This document shows positions 1 through 9,681 of a stretch of 64,000 nucleotides of DNA, one piece after another. Made by a program: the position numbers and the translations under genes. Source of the DNA: Azospirillum baldaniorum (GTDB taxonomy: Bacteria > Pseudomonadota > Alphaproteobacteria > Azospirillales > Azospirillaceae). Below the pieces are notes generated by a model that did no database searches, was not told the origin of the DNA, and worked only from the letters and a program-made list of their open reading frames with translations. The first letter of the stretch is position 1. Every line of letters starts with the position of its first letter. The stretch spans positions 576,001 to 640,000 of the forward strand of contig NZ_CP022253.1 of NCBI RefSeq assembly GCF_003119195.2, written 5' to 3'.

Positions 1-1
1 C

Positions 2-1300
2 AACAACGGGAGCTGGAACGCCCAGACCTGGGCGCCGGAGGTGCTGGGCGCCCGCATTGCCGCCTGGATCGGCCTGCACGACTTCTATTGCGCCTCCGCC
101 GACGACGAGTTCCGCGCCGCGGTCTTCGACAGCCTCGCCCGGCAGGTCAAGCATCTGACCCGCGTGGTGCCCGGCGCGCTGGACGGCAAGGCGCTGGTCA
201 CCGCGGCCAAGGGCCTCGTCTATGGCGGCTTCTGCCTGCCGGAGCATGAGCGGATCGGCCAGGACGCGCTGAAGCTGCTGGAGCGGGAACTGCCGCGCCA
301 GATCCTGCCGGACGGCGGCCATGTCGAGCGCTGCCCCTCGGTGCAGCTGCGCATCCTGCGCGACCTGATCGACATGCGGTCGGTCCTGCGCACCGCCCGC
401 GCCGACGTGCCGGAGGCGCTGCAGCACGCCATCGACCGCATGACGCCGGCCCTGCGCTTCTTCCGCCACGGCGACGGCGGCCTCGCCCTGTTCAACGGCG
501 GGCGGGAGGAGGACGCGGCGCTGGTCGACACGGTGCTGGCCCAGGCCGACGCCCGCGGGCGTCCGTTGAAGAGCGCGCCGCACACCGGCTTCGAGCGGCT
601 GATCGCCGGGCGGACCATGGTGCTGATGGACACCGGCGTGCCGCCGGTCACCGGGCTGGACGCCACCGCCCACGCCGGCACCCTGTCGCTGGAGATGTCG
701 GTCGGCAAGGAGCGGCTGATCGTCAATTGCGGTGCCCACCCGGTGAAGACCGGCCCCTGGCGCGCCGCGCTGGCCGGCACCGCCGCCCATTCCACCGTCG
801 TGCTGGCCGAGACCAACTCGTCGGAGGTGATCGAGGCGGGCGGTCTGGGCCGCCGCCCCTCCCATGTCGGCTGCGAGCGGCAGGAGAACGACGGGGCGGT
901 GCTGGTCGTCGCCACCCACAACGGCTACAGCCGCAACTTCGGCTATCTGCACCGCCGCCGCGTCTATCTGGCGGAGAACGGCGAGGACCTGCGCGGCGAG
1001 GACATGCTGGAGCCGGTGATCGGCGCCACGCCGGAGCCGCGGCCCTTCACCATCCGCTTCCACCTGCATCCCGCGGTCCAGGCGAGCCTCGTCCAGGGCG
1101 GGCAGGTGCAGCTGAAGCTGCCGAGCGGCGCCGCCTGGCGGCTGCGCGCGTCGGGCGCCACGCTGGAGCTGGAGGAGAGCATTTATCTGGGCAGCGGCGA
1201 CGAGCCGCGGCGGACCACCCAGATCGCCGTCTCCGGACATACCGGCCCCGCCATCAAGACGGTGAAATGGGCCTTGCGCCGCGAGCGCAAGGGGGGGTAA
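2..1300 (+). CDS. Heparinase II/III family protein (5' partial)
   Basis: The reading frame is open to the window edge, so the true start lies upstream and only the C-terminal part is visible (about 432 residues). It matches the C-terminal half of heparinase II/III-like polysaccharide lyases, with a helical toroid segment followed by a beta-sandwich. The conserved block GTAAHSTVVL, preceded by NCGAHP, carries the His expected near the active site. Bacterial heparinase II/III-like proteins next to purH form a common alphaproteobacterial arrangement, usually of unknown substrate. It lies on the same strand as purH, with a 234-base gap holding a palindrome. The family assignment is good; the substrate cannot be told from sequence. 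Confidence 0.85.
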   Translation, partial: NNGSWNAQTWAPEVLGARIAAWIGLHDFYCASADDEFRAAVFDSLARQVKHLTRVVPGALDGKALVTAAKGLVYGGFCLPEHERIGQDALKLLERELPRQILPDGGHVERCPSVQLRILRDLIDMRSVLRTARADVPEALQHAIDRMTPALRFFRHGDGGLALFNGGREEDAALVDTVLAQADARGRPLKSAPHTGFERLIAGRTMVLMDTGVPPVTGLDATAHAGTLSLEMSVGKERLIVNCGAHPVKTGPWRAALAGTAAHSTVVLAETNSSEVIEAGGLGRRPSHVGCERQENDGAVLVVATHNGYSRNFGYLHRRRVYLAENGEDLRGEDMLEPVIGATPEPRPFTIRFHLHPAVQASLVQGGQVQLKLPSGAAWRLRASGATLELEESIYLGSGDEPRRTTQIAVSGHTGPAIKTVKWALRRERKGG

Positions 1301-1384
1301 ACCGCGCGCATCCGCGGCGGACAGGCCGTGGGAATACGGATCGGTGCCTGTTTCGAGAGTCTGTGGAGTGTTCGCCCTGCGACC

Positions 1385-1410
1385 GTGATCCCCGCCCGGG
1401 CGGGGGTGAC
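1385..1410. repeat. Intergenic 26-bp near-palindrome
   Basis: Two 13-base arms match at 11 of 13 positions when one is reverse-complemented, around a CCCGGG centre. It resembles the GTCATCCCCGC-type dispersed palindromes common between genes in alpha- and betaproteobacteria. It sits between the heparinase-like gene and purH and could form a transcript hairpin. The role is unknown. Confidence 0.5.
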
Positions 1411-1534
1411 GAAGCGGGGTGTTTCGCTTTTCCGGATCGGTCAGGCAACCGACGGCTCAGGTCCCGTCTTCCCATGCGCCGTCTTCCCAAGCCCTGCCCG
1501 CCGCAGCCGGTTCCATGACAGCCAGGATGCCCCG

Positions 1535-3139
1535 ATGAGCCCGCCGAACGTCGCCCACTCGCCCGCCCCCGATCTCGTCCGCATCACGCGCGCGCTGATC
1601 TCCGTGTCCGACAAGACGGGCCTCGTCGCGCTCGGTCAGGCGCTGGCGGCCAAGGGCGTGGAGATCCTGTCCACCGGCGGCTCCGCCCAGCGGCTGGCCG
1701 AGGCCGGCATCCCGGTGAAGGAGGTCTCCGACCACACCGGCTTCCCGGAGATCATGGACGGGCGCGTCAAGACGCTGCACCCGCGCGTGCACGGCGGCAT
1801 CCTGGCCCGCCGCGATATCCACGCCGAGGCGATGACCACCCACGACATTCCGCCGATCGACCTCGTGGTGGTGAACCTCTACCCGTTCGAGGCGACGGTG
1901 TCGAAGGGCGCCGACTACGCCAACTGCGTGGAGAACATCGACATCGGCGGCCCGGCGATGATCCGCGCTGCGGCCAAGAACCATGACTTCGTCACCGTCG
2001 TCACCGACCCCGAGGATTACGAGGCGGTTCTGGACGAGCTGGCGACCCATGACGGCGCCGTCACGCTGACGCTCCGCCGCACGCTGGCCCAGCGCGCCTA
2101 CGCCCGCACGGCGTCCTACGACGCAGCCATCTCCTCCTGGCTGGCCGGCCAGCTCGGTGAGACCTTCCCGCCGCGCACCACCCTGTCGGGCAAGCTCAGC
2201 CAGACCCTGCGCTACGGCGAGAACCCGCACCAGCAGGCGGCCTTCTACGTCACCGGCGAGCAGCGTCCGGGTGTGGCGACGGCGATCCAGCTTCAGGGCA
2301 AGGAGCTGTCCTACAACAACCTGAACGACACCGACGCCGCCTTCGAGCTGGTCGCCGAGTTCGAGCGTCCGGCCGTCGCCATCATCAAGCACGCCAACCC
2401 CTGCGGCGTGGCCGAGGGGGCGAACCTGCTCGACGCCTACAAGCAGGCCCTGCTGTGCGACCCGGTCAGCGCCTTCGGTGGCATCATCGCCGTCAACCGC
2501 CCGCTGGACGCCGCCACCGCGGAGGAGATCGCCAAGCTGTTCGCCGAGGTGGTGATCGCCCCGGACGCCGACGACGCGGCCCGCGCCCTGCTCGCCACCA
2601 AGAAGAACCTGCGCGTCCTGCTGACCAAGGACGTGCCGAACCCGGCCGAGCCGGGGATGATGGTGAAGCAGCTCTCCGGCGGCTTCCTGCTGCAGAACCG
2701 CGACAACGGCCGCATCACGCTTGACGACCTGAAGGTGGTGACCAAGCGCGCCCCGACGGAGCAGGAGCTGGCCGACCTGCTCTTCGCCTTCCGCGTCGCC
2801 AAGCATGTGAAGTCGAACGCCATCGTCTACGCCAAGAACGGCGCCACGGTGGGCGTCGGCGCCGGCCAGATGAGCCGCGTCGACTCGGCGCGCATCGCCG
2901 CCATCAAGTCGGCGGAGGCCGCCAAGGCCGCCGGCCTGTCGGAGCCGCTGACCAAGGGCTCGGTGGTCGCCTCGGACGCCTTCTTCCCCTTCGCGGACGG
3001 CCTGCTGGCCGCGGCGGAAGCCGGCGTGACGGCGGTGATCCAGCCCGGCGGCTCGATCCGCGACAACGACGTCATCGCCGCCGCCGATGAGAAGGGTCTG
3101 GCGATGGTGCTGACCGGGATGCGCCACTTCCGGCACTGA
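1535..3139 (+). CDS. purH: Bifunctional AICAR formyltransferase / IMP cyclohydrolase
   Basis: PurH carries out the last two steps of de novo purine synthesis: AICAR formylation with 10-formyl-THF, then IMP ring closure. The N-terminal MGS-like cyclohydrolase domain (about residues 12-160, with [10 protein letters not shown] and ILSTGGS) precedes the AICARFT domain ([26 protein letters not shown] near the C-terminus). From the ATG at 1535 the protein is 534 residues, the usual family length. The frame is open upstream to 1328, but that extension lacks homology and 1535 has AGGA at 8 bases upstream. The gene appears complete. Confidence 0.97.
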   Translation: MSPPNVAHSPAPDLVRITRALISVSDKTGLVALGQALAAKGVEILSTGGSAQRLAEAGIPVKEVSDHTGFPEIMDGRVKTLHPRVHGGILARRDIHAEAMTTHDIPPIDLVVVNLYPFEATVSKGADYANCVENIDIGGPAMIRAAAKNHDFVTVVTDPEDYEAVLDELATHDGAVTLTLRRTLAQRAYARTASYDAAISSWLAGQLGETFPPRTTLSGKLSQTLRYGENPHQQAAFYVTGEQRPGVATAIQLQGKELSYNNLNDTDAAFELVAEFERPAVAIIKHANPCGVAEGANLLDAYKQALLCDPVSAFGGIIAVNRPLDAATAEEIAKLFAEVVIAPDADDAARALLATKKNLRVLLTKDVPNPAEPGMMVKQLSGGFLLQNRDNGRITLDDLKVVTKRAPTEQELADLLFAFRVAKHVKSNAIVYAKNGATVGVGAGQMSRVDSARIAAIKSAEAAKAAGLSEPLTKGSVVASDAFFPFADGLLAAAEAGVTAVIQPGGSIRDNDVIAAADEKGLAMVLTGMRHFRH

Positions 3140-3148
3140 GGACTCACT

Positions 3149-3240
3149 TGCCCCCTCCCTGACCCTCCCCCGCTAACGCAGGGGAGGGGACCATTCTCCC
3201 TCTCCTGCGAAGCGGGGGAGGGAAGGGGCCCGCGGCGAAG
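3149..3240. repeat. GC-rich double-hairpin repeat downstream of purH
   Basis: Two consecutive imperfect inverted repeats rich in CCCTCCC/GGGAGGG motifs occupy the convergent space between purH and the small minus-strand gene. They resemble dispersed BIME-like elements and the element at 36876-36992. There is no U-tract, so the element is not a clear intrinsic terminator, though it could stabilise or end transcripts. Confidence 0.5.
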
Positions 3241-3260
3241 CCGTGGGAAGGGTGGGGGCT

Positions 3261-3512
3261 TTACTCCCGCCGCGCCCCCAACATTCGCGCCAGCAAAGCG
3301 GCGGCTTCGGCCTGCGGCGTTTTTCCGTCCGCACCGTCTTCCGGCTTCAGGCGCCCGGTCGCCGCCATGGCGATCAGCATCGCCGGATGCATCGCGGGAT
3401 GATGCCCCGGCTGGTGTCCCACCGAATCGTTTTCCCCACGCGCCGCGGCGTGGTCGCGGGCCAGCGCCTCGTTGATGTGCGCGAAGGCCTCGATGTCCTT
3501 GATGTGCAACAT
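3261..3512 (-). CDS. Small His-rich hypothetical protein
   Basis: 83 residues from the ATG at 3512, which has GGAGGGCGG 8-16 bases upstream; the open frame to 3563 adds 17 weak residues. No family is recognised. The middle is rich in His and Met ([14 protein letters not shown]), and the ends look helical. There is no signal peptide or membrane segment. It lies 81 bases downstream of the MFS gene on the same strand, so co-transcription is possible. The His/Met cluster could bind metal, but that is conjecture. Confidence 0.6.
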   Translation of the reverse strand: MLHIKDIEAFAHINEALARDHAAARGENDSVGHQPGHHPAMHPAMLIAMAATGRLKPEDGADGKTPQAEAAALLARMLGARRE

Positions 3513-3593
3513 GTCCGTTCCGCCCTCCGCGCAAAATTCGTTGTGCGTCGCAGCAAAAGGCAAGTTAGCAGCTTCCGCTGGGTGAATCCGCCG

Positions 3594-4904
3594 TCATGCC
3601 GCGGCGGACTGTCGCACCGTATTCGCATCGCCCGGTGCCGGCTCCCGAACCGCCAGCATAAGCCCAAAACCGATGACGAAGAAAGCCACAACGCTCGCCA
3701 TGCCGGCCCGCTGGCTCTCGAACAGCGCGGTTGCCAGCCCGAAGGCGAGCGGCCCGACGAAGCCGGCCATGCGGCCGGTCAGGCTGTAAAGCCCGAACAT
3801 CTCGCCCACCATGCCCGGCGGGGCCAGCCGCGCCATCATCGACCGCCCGGCCGCCTGCGCCGGCCCGAAGAAGGCGCCCAGCCCCAGGGCCAGCACCCAG
3901 AACCACGCCTTCTCCGTCGCCAGCAGCAGCGGCACACCGAAGGCGGTCAGGCCGATCAAACTGACCAGGATGGTCGGCTTGGCCCCCATCCGGTCGTCCA
4001 CCCAGGCGAAGCCGATGGCCCCGACGCCGGCCACCACGTTCAGCGCGATGGCGAAGAGCAGGATCTCCTCGAAACTCATGCCGAAGGCGTGGGCGGCGAA
4101 GATGCCGCCGAAGGCGGTGATGGTGTTGATGCCGTCGCGGTAGATCGCGCTGGCGATCAGGAAGCGCAACGTGTTGCGGTACTTGCGCGTCTCCGCCAGC
4201 GTCCGGCGCAGCGTCGCCATGCCCTCCCGCGCCGCCTGCCGGATGCCGAGGCCGGTTGCCGGCACGTCCGGCACGAACAGGAAGAAGGGCAGGGCGAACA
4301 GCCCGTACCAGGCGGCGGCGAGCAGGGTGGTGGCGCGCACCGGCGCCTGCTCCGCCGTGTCGAGCAGGCCGAACAGCGGGGCGGGCGACTTCACGAAGAC
4401 GAACAACGCGACCACCAGACAGGCCAGCCCGCCGAAATAGCCGATGCCCCAGCCCCAGCCGGAAATCCGCCCGAGCATCCGCGGCGGCGCCAGCGCGGTC
4501 AGGCTGGCGTTGTAGAAGACGTTCGCCAATTCGAAGGCGACGGTGCCGATGACCACGCAGACCAAGGCGAACAGCGCGTGGGACGGGTCGGGCTTCACCC
4601 ACCAGAGCGCGGCGCAGAAGACCACGGTCAGGGCGGTGAACAGCGCCATCCACGGCTTGCGCCGCCCCGTCCGGTCGGCCACCGCGCCCAGCACGGGGCT
4701 GAGCAGGGCGATCAGCAGCCCGGCGACGGTCAGCGCCGCGCTCCAGCGCGAGGCGCCCGCCACCTCGTCCCCGACCACGCCGCGGGCGAAATAGACGGAG
4801 AAGATGAAGGTCGTGATGATGGTGTTGTACGACGAGTTCGCCCAGTCGTAGAGGCACCAGGACGCGATGGCACGGCGGCTCGGCGCCTCGGCGGTGTGGG
4901 GCAT
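3594..4904 (-). CDS. MFS transporter, UMF1/Atg22-like family
   Basis: 436 residues with about 11-12 hydrophobic segments spread along the length, so an inner-membrane protein. The N-terminal block WCLYDWANSSYNTII, followed by TFIFSVYF, is the hallmark of the UMF1 (Atg22-like) MFS subfamily. The MFS loop motif ADRTGRRKPW occurs after TM3. Substrates of bacterial members are mostly unknown; yeast Atg22 exports amino acids from the vacuole. Start at ATG 4904. It is followed on the same strand by the small His-rich gene. No regulator is adjacent. Confidence 0.88.
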   Translation of the reverse strand: MPHTAEAPSRRAIASWCLYDWANSSYNTIITTFIFSVYFARGVVGDEVAGASRWSAALTVAGLLIALLSPVLGAVADRTGRRKPWMALFTALTVVFCAALWWVKPDPSHALFALVCVVIGTVAFELANVFYNASLTALAPPRMLGRISGWGWGIGYFGGLACLVVALFVFVKSPAPLFGLLDTAEQAPVRATTLLAAAWYGLFALPFFLFVPDVPATGLGIRQAAREGMATLRRTLAETRKYRNTLRFLIASAIYRDGINTITAFGGIFAAHAFGMSFEEILLFAIALNVVAGVGAIGFAWVDDRMGAKPTILVSLIGLTAFGVPLLLATEKAWFWVLALGLGAFFGPAQAAGRSMMARLAPPGMVGEMFGLYSLTGRMAGFVGPLAFGLATALFESQRAGMASVVAFFVIGFGLMLAVREPAPGDANTVRQSAAA

Positions 4905-4982
4905 GCTGAAGGATCGGCCGTCTGTTGTCCGGGATGACCCACTCTAGGCAAAGCGGCCGGGAATGCCAACCCGGGGGCGGAG

Positions 4983-6002
4983 CTACACCGGTTTGGCGGA
5001 GTCCGCCGTCGGCGTGGTGGCTTTCGCCAACGCGATGCTCTGGGCGATGCCTTGCGCCACGTTCCGGGCGGCGGTGGCGTCCAGTTGGGACTCGAAGCCC
5101 TTGAACCACGCCTGTGTCTTCAACTCGTCCGGTGTCTTGGGGATGTGCCGCAGCGGGTCGGACTGCGACCGGTCCATCGCCTGCTTGATCAGGGTCGCGA
5201 GCGGGTTGTCGCTGTCGAGCTTTTCCGGTTCATCGCCCTTCTCCCTCGTGTGGATTTCGTAGGACACCTGCGCCGACGCCCGGCGTGTCGCCCATTCGGT
5301 CGAGGTCTTCTCTTCGGGGCCGACGGCGTCCAGGAAGGTGAGGTTCGCCTTCATCCTTGCGGCCTCGTCGCCGCGGAACGGATCGGTGAAGCTGGCCTCC
5401 TGGCTGATCGGGCCGTTGTAGAGGCCCATGGCCAGCCCCTCCTGCTGCGCCATGATCGATTGGGCGATGTCCTGTTCCTGCTTGGAGAATTGGCCGCCGG
5501 CGTTGCTGCGCACCGCCTCCAGCGAGCGGCGGTCGAGATCGCCCATCAGGGAGTACCAGTCGCGGCCCTCGAAGCTGTCGAAGTCGAAGGGCTTGCCGCT
5601 CGCCTTCATGGCGTCGTACTGCGCGTCCATGCGGGCGCGGGCGTCCTTGGCGATGTCCGGCCCGCTCAGGCCCGCCGAGCTGGACACCGCCCCCGGATCG
5701 GACACCGCCTTGGCCAGCGCCGTGGCGGGTTTGCCGTCGCGCGTCGGGAAATAGGCGGTGTAGGGCCCGGCCGCACCGCTTGCGGTCTTGCCGGCCTTGG
5801 ACGCGGTGGTGGTGGCCATGAAGGCCTGGGCTTCGACGGACAGGGTGACGAAGACGGCCGAGCCGCCGGAGGCCGATGCCGCCTGACCGGCGGCGGTCTG
5901 CGACGGGGCTCCCTTGTCGGCGCCCAGCACGGTCAGAGCCGCCTTGAGGCTGAAACCGAGGCTGAGACCGGAGGTTGGCGCGTTCGACGGGTTGATCGAC
6001 AT
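4983..6002 (-). CDS. Hypothetical protein, 339 aa
   Basis: Not recognised. The N-terminal third is Ala/Ser/Gly/Thr-rich and probably disordered. The rest is charged and helical, with Trp/Tyr-containing stretches such as EGRDWYSLMGDLDR and EWATRRASAQ. No signal peptide or transmembrane helix is evident. The codon pattern is that of a real gene (G/C third positions) and the ATG at 6002 is the first in frame. The neighbours (MFS upstream in coordinates, an 80-aa coiled-coil protein on the other side) give no functional hint. The low-complexity N-terminus resembles structural or surface-associated proteins, but nothing decides it. Confidence 0.65.
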   Translation of the reverse strand: MSINPSNAPTSGLSLGFSLKAALTVLGADKGAPSQTAAGQAASASGGSAVFVTLSVEAQAFMATTTASKAGKTASGAAGPYTAYFPTRDGKPATALAKAVSDPGAVSSSAGLSGPDIAKDARARMDAQYDAMKASGKPFDFDSFEGRDWYSLMGDLDRRSLEAVRSNAGGQFSKQEQDIAQSIMAQQEGLAMGLYNGPISQEASFTDPFRGDEAARMKANLTFLDAVGPEEKTSTEWATRRASAQVSYEIHTREKGDEPEKLDSDNPLATLIKQAMDRSQSDPLRHIPKTPDELKTQAWFKGFESQLDATAARNVAQGIAQSIALAKATTPTADSAKPV

Positions 6003-6099
6003 GAGGCCCTCCCGACCATCCAGGCGGGCGCTTCGGTCGCTGCCGCCATTCGTTGACAGCAGCGTAGCGCGTTCAGGCGGAAGTTGTCAAAAGAGCGGC

Positions 6100-6342
6100 T
6101 TACTGTTCCGTATGGCGAATGGCCGCGGGCGAGTTGGGCGGCGCGGGTTCGTCGAGGTGAACCGGAACGACGTCGATGGTGGGGCGGCGCTCGTCCAGGC
6201 GCGTGTCGATCCGCGCGCGCATTTCCATCATCTGCGCCTGGATCGCCTCGATCTCCGCCTTCTGCCGCTCCAGGTCGGACAGGTCGGGCGGCGGGACGAC
6301 GATGTCGGTGGCGATGCGGTCGGAAGACTCATCGGTGCTCAT
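6100..6342 (-). CDS. Small coiled-coil hypothetical protein
   Basis: 80 residues with a strong Shine-Dalgarno (GGAGAGAT) just before the ATG at 6342. Residues about 20-55 form a likely amphipathic coiled coil (LERQKAEIEAIQAQM), with a Pro-rich tail. No known family and no signal or membrane segment. It lies 70 bases downstream of the TPR-methyltransferase on the same strand, so it could be co-transcribed and might be an interaction partner. That is inference from position only. Confidence 0.6.
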   Translation of the reverse strand: MSTDESSDRIATDIVVPPPDLSDLERQKAEIEAIQAQMMEMRARIDTRLDERRPTIDVVPVHLDEPAPPNSPAAIRHTEQ

Positions 6343-6412
6343 GGGATCTCTCCGGTTCGTCGTCGGTCGGCTGGCGTCGGCCTGCGGGGAAACCCCGAAG
6401 ACTCGCGTCCGC

Positions 6413-8047
6413 TCAGCCGCCCACGCCGAACGAAATCTGGTTGTTGTCGTAGCGGGCGACGATGGTCAGCCGATCGCCGGGGCGCACGCGGATCGGCGTC
6501 TCCAGATAGGTCATCGCCTGCTTCCAGTGGTTCGTCCGCGCCCGGCTTTCGGAGCGGTAGGTGACCTCCTCGTCCATATGCAGGTCGAACCAGAAGGCCA
6601 CGCCGTGGCAGGTGCCCTCCGCCGTGATCTCCACGGCGATCTCGCGCGTGCCCTCCTCGGGCATGTTGCGGGTGAAGTCGAAGTCGAGCGCGGTGAAGGC
6701 GGCCGACAGCGGCGTGTGGGTTTCGGCGCCGAGGTCGATCTGCTGGTAGCCGGGGGAGCGGAACACGTCGAAGGTCGACATGTCGAAGCCGCCGATGGTC
6801 TTCACCGGGTTGATGCGGGCCAGCTCCGGGGTCTCCACCAGCATGGCGTAGACGGTCGAGGCGCGCGGGATGATCGCGCCGCCGGGTTTCACCAGATGGG
6901 TGCGCGCGTGCTGCAGGACCGACAGCATGCGCGGCGCCAGCATGCCGATGTTGATGAGTTCCGACACGAAGACGTCGGCCTTCTCCGGCAGGTCGCCGCC
7001 CTCACCCACCGACAGGCGGGTGGACAGCTTCGGCACCACGTCGATGCGGTCGGCGTAGCCGTTGTTGGCGACGGTCTCGCGGGCGATGCGGGCGAGGATC
7101 GGGTTCACCTCGCAGGTCACCACCTTCCGCGCCCCGGCGCGCGCCGCCATCATGGCGACGATGCCCGAGCCGGTGCCGATCTCCAGGACCAGCGAATCCG
7201 GTGTCACCGCGCGCTTCAGCGCCGCCTCGTAGGCGTCGTTGCGCTCGAAGTCGTTGATCATCGGCAGGTGCCAGCCGGGGACGGCGTTGGAATAGATCAG
7301 CCGGCGGGTGAACTGCACCAGCGGGTGGTCCGGCGTGATGGCGCGGGCGGCCTCGATGGCCTCCACCGCCTCGTTGGCGCGGTCGAGGCTCTGCAGCGTG
7401 TGGGCCAGACCGACATGGGCGGGGACGAAACGGGGCGCCGCCGCGATCACCACGCGGAAGGCCTCCTCGGCCTCCTCCAGGGCGCCGCGCGTGCTCAGCG
7501 CCTCGGCAAGGTTGTAGCGGGCCTCCAGATACTCCGGCGCCCGTTCCAGCGCGGCGCGGAAGGCGGCCTCCGCCTCGTCCAGCCGGCCCAGCTCGCGCAG
7601 GGTGGTGCCCAGGAAATTGTGCATCTCCGGCGCGTCGCCGCGCAGGGCCAGGGCAGCGCGGAAGGCGCCCTCGGCGTCCTCCAGCCGGCCCAGCGCCTTC
7701 AGCGCGTTGCCCAGATTGCCGTGAAGCTCCGGCAGGCGGTCGTTGAGGGCGATGCCGGCGCGGAACGCCGCCTCCGCCTCCGCGGCGCGGCCGAGTTGGA
7801 AGAGCAGGCTGCCGCGGCTGTTGTGGAAGGACGGGTCCTTGCCGTCCTCGGCGATGGCGTGGGCGAAGAGGTCGAGCGCGCCGTCGGGATGGCCGGTGTG
7901 GGCGGCGACGACGCCCAGCAGGTGCAGGGCCTGCGCGTTGTGCGGGTCGGTCGCCAGGATCGCCCGGCAGGCCGCCTCCGCCCCGCCCAGATCGTTCGTC
8001 CGCAGCAGGCGGATGGCGTCGTTCAGGGTCGGCTGGGGGTCGGTCAT
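6413..8047 (-). CDS. TPR-repeat protein with C-terminal PRMT-like methyltransferase
   Basis: 544 residues. The first ~225 contain about six tetratricopeptide repeats (AEAAFRAGIALN, AEGAFRAALAL, AEAAFRAALERAP). The C-terminal half is a class I SAM-dependent methyltransferase: motif I LEIGTGSGIVAMMA, the post-I acidic residue in CEVNP, and the loop SELINIGML. The last corresponds to the double-E loop of protein-arginine methyltransferases, followed by a PRMT-like beta barrel. The architecture recalls eukaryotic PRMT9 (TPR plus PRMT). Only the first loop Glu is present; the second is Pro. Likely a protein methyltransferase using its TPRs for substrate or partner binding. The residue methylated is unknown. 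Confidence 0.8.
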   Translation of the reverse strand: MTDPQPTLNDAIRLLRTNDLGGAEAACRAILATDPHNAQALHLLGVVAAHTGHPDGALDLFAHAIAEDGKDPSFHNSRGSLLFQLGRAAEAEAAFRAGIALNDRLPELHGNLGNALKALGRLEDAEGAFRAALALRGDAPEMHNFLGTTLRELGRLDEAEAAFRAALERAPEYLEARYNLAEALSTRGALEEAEEAFRVVIAAAPRFVPAHVGLAHTLQSLDRANEAVEAIEAARAITPDHPLVQFTRRLIYSNAVPGWHLPMINDFERNDAYEAALKRAVTPDSLVLEIGTGSGIVAMMAARAGARKVVTCEVNPILARIARETVANNGYADRIDVVPKLSTRLSVGEGGDLPEKADVFVSELINIGMLAPRMLSVLQHARTHLVKPGGAIIPRASTVYAMLVETPELARINPVKTIGGFDMSTFDVFRSPGYQQIDLGAETHTPLSAAFTALDFDFTRNMPEEGTREIAVEITAEGTCHGVAFWFDLHMDEEVTYRSESRARTNHWKQAMTYLETPIRVRPGDRLTIVARYDNNQISFGVGG

Positions 8048-8298
8048 CGCGGCGGCTCCGGGTCGTTCAGTGTCCGCACCATAGCGGGAAAGCCCGAGCC
8101 GCTACAGATCAAGTTTGTGCCGTGGCGGGAGCATGCTTTGCGTGCGGGGGCCGGAGTCCGCACGCGCGACAATCCGTCCTCGCAAGGCGTTGCGTCCATG
8201 CGTTGTGCTCCGTTGATATTCTATTGCCTTTTAGTAGATTTCGGCGAAAGTGCCTTGCCTTGTGCACCTGTCCCCGACCGCTCTGCCGGAGTCACGTC

Positions 8299-9660
8299 AT
8301 GGCCGATACAGACCATACCCTGCCGATCATCGCGATCTCGCCCAGCGGCGTCACGAACCGCGAGGGCAACAGCGGCATCACGCCCTATCTCTTCACTGTG
8401 ACGCGCAGCGGGGACGCCAGCCAAGCCTCGACAATCGATTGGGCGGTTGCTTCGTTTGGCTCGGTTCCAGGAAGCCTCATCTACCAACTCGATGACGGCC
8501 AACTCAACGCCGAGGATTTTGGGGGAACCTTACCATCGGGAACCATGAACTTTGCCCCCGGAGAATCGACGAAAACCCTCACCGTTCCCATTCAGGGCGA
8601 TCAGCGTGTGGAACGTGACGAACACTTCAAGGTCATGCTCTCCAATCCGATCGGCGCCACGCTCGATACAAATGCCTTTTCGTCGATCGGAAGCATCCTC
8701 AATGATGACATCCCGTTTTCCATTTCCATGATGCCGCTGGGGTTAGCATCAACCGGGATCGCGGAGGGAAATACGGGGAGCATCAATTTCGATTTCTATG
8801 TGGGACGCGACGTCGCTCTGAATCCAAAGGCCTTTTCGGTAAATTGGCGAGTCGTCGGTTACGGCCAGAACCCGGCCGACGCCGCCGATTTCGGAGGGAC
8901 GCTGCCCTCGGGTACGATCCACTTTGCCGAAGGGGAACATAATAGGGTCATCAGCATCCGCGTGACAGGCGACCGGCTGCCCGAATCCGACGAGGGCTTC
9001 CGTGTTGAACTCTCGACACCAGTTGCGGCTTCGGGTGGTTCCGCTACGGATGTCGCGATGAGCGTCGTCATAGAGACAAGGTCAGCGCTGGGCACCATCA
9101 AGGACGACGACAACGGTGATTCCAGCAATCTCCTCTCGATCATGTCCGGTGGCACTGGCCGCCACTTTCGAATGGACCCCTACTCCGGTCCCGTCACATG
9201 GCTGAAGAACATGCACATCGCCGAGGATGACGGTGAAGCGATGGTGGGATCGGCTGTCGCCGACTTCATCAACGCGCGCGGCGGCGACGACGCCGTGGAC
9301 GGCGGCATGGGGGACGATGTGCTCGATGGCGGCACGGGATCGAACTGGCTGGTCGGTGGCTTCGGCAACGACACCTTCTTCATCGACGGGCGTGGCGGCG
9401 GCACCACATGGTCCACCGTGACCGATCTGGAAAAGGGCGAGTGGGTGACCGCCTGGGGTTGGACGGAAGGCGTGTCCAAACTGACCTGGGCGGAGATGGC
9501 CGGTGCGGAAGGCAACAAAGGGGCGACGGCCCATATCGATCTGGACGCGAATGGCAGCATCGATATGAGCCTGACCATCGCCGGCAAATCCTCCGGCGCG
9601 ATCCTGGTGATGCCCGGTCAGGTCAACGGTTCCAGCTATCTCGCCTTCACCCTCGCCTGA
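8299..9660 (+). CDS. Secreted Calx-beta / RTX calcium-binding protein
   Basis: 453 residues from ATG 8299, with GGAG about 9 bases upstream; the frame is open further 5' without homology. Two Calx-beta-like repeats share the block DFGGTLPSGT and end in DD-containing strands. They are followed by RTX nonapeptides (ARGGDDAVDGGMGDDVLDGG) and a C-terminal region typical of type I secretion substrates. There is no Sec signal. It is probably exported through an ABC/MFP/TolC system encoded elsewhere and binds Ca2+. Codon use in the first two thirds is less GC-biased than in neighbours, as in many RTX genes. Target or adhesin role unknown. Confidence 0.82.
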   Translation: MADTDHTLPIIAISPSGVTNREGNSGITPYLFTVTRSGDASQASTIDWAVASFGSVPGSLIYQLDDGQLNAEDFGGTLPSGTMNFAPGESTKTLTVPIQGDQRVERDEHFKVMLSNPIGATLDTNAFSSIGSILNDDIPFSISMMPLGLASTGIAEGNTGSINFDFYVGRDVALNPKAFSVNWRVVGYGQNPADAADFGGTLPSGTIHFAEGEHNRVISIRVTGDRLPESDEGFRVELSTPVAASGGSATDVAMSVVIETRSALGTIKDDDNGDSSNLLSIMSGGTGRHFRMDPYSGPVTWLKNMHIAEDDGEAMVGSAVADFINARGGDDAVDGGMGDDVLDGGTGSNWLVGGFGNDTFFIDGRGGGTTWSTVTDLEKGEWVTAWGWTEGVSKLTWAEMAGAEGNKGATAHIDLDANGSIDMSLTIAGKSSGAILVMPGQVNGSSYLAFTLA

Positions 9661-9681
9661 CCGGGTGCCCGGCCTCCGATC

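Noticed and set aside
3243-4937. Long plus-strand open frame opposite the MFS gene
   Set aside because: Its composition (His/Gln/Asp/Gly-rich, no motifs) is that of a shadow frame, and the MFS product on the other strand has clear family signatures.
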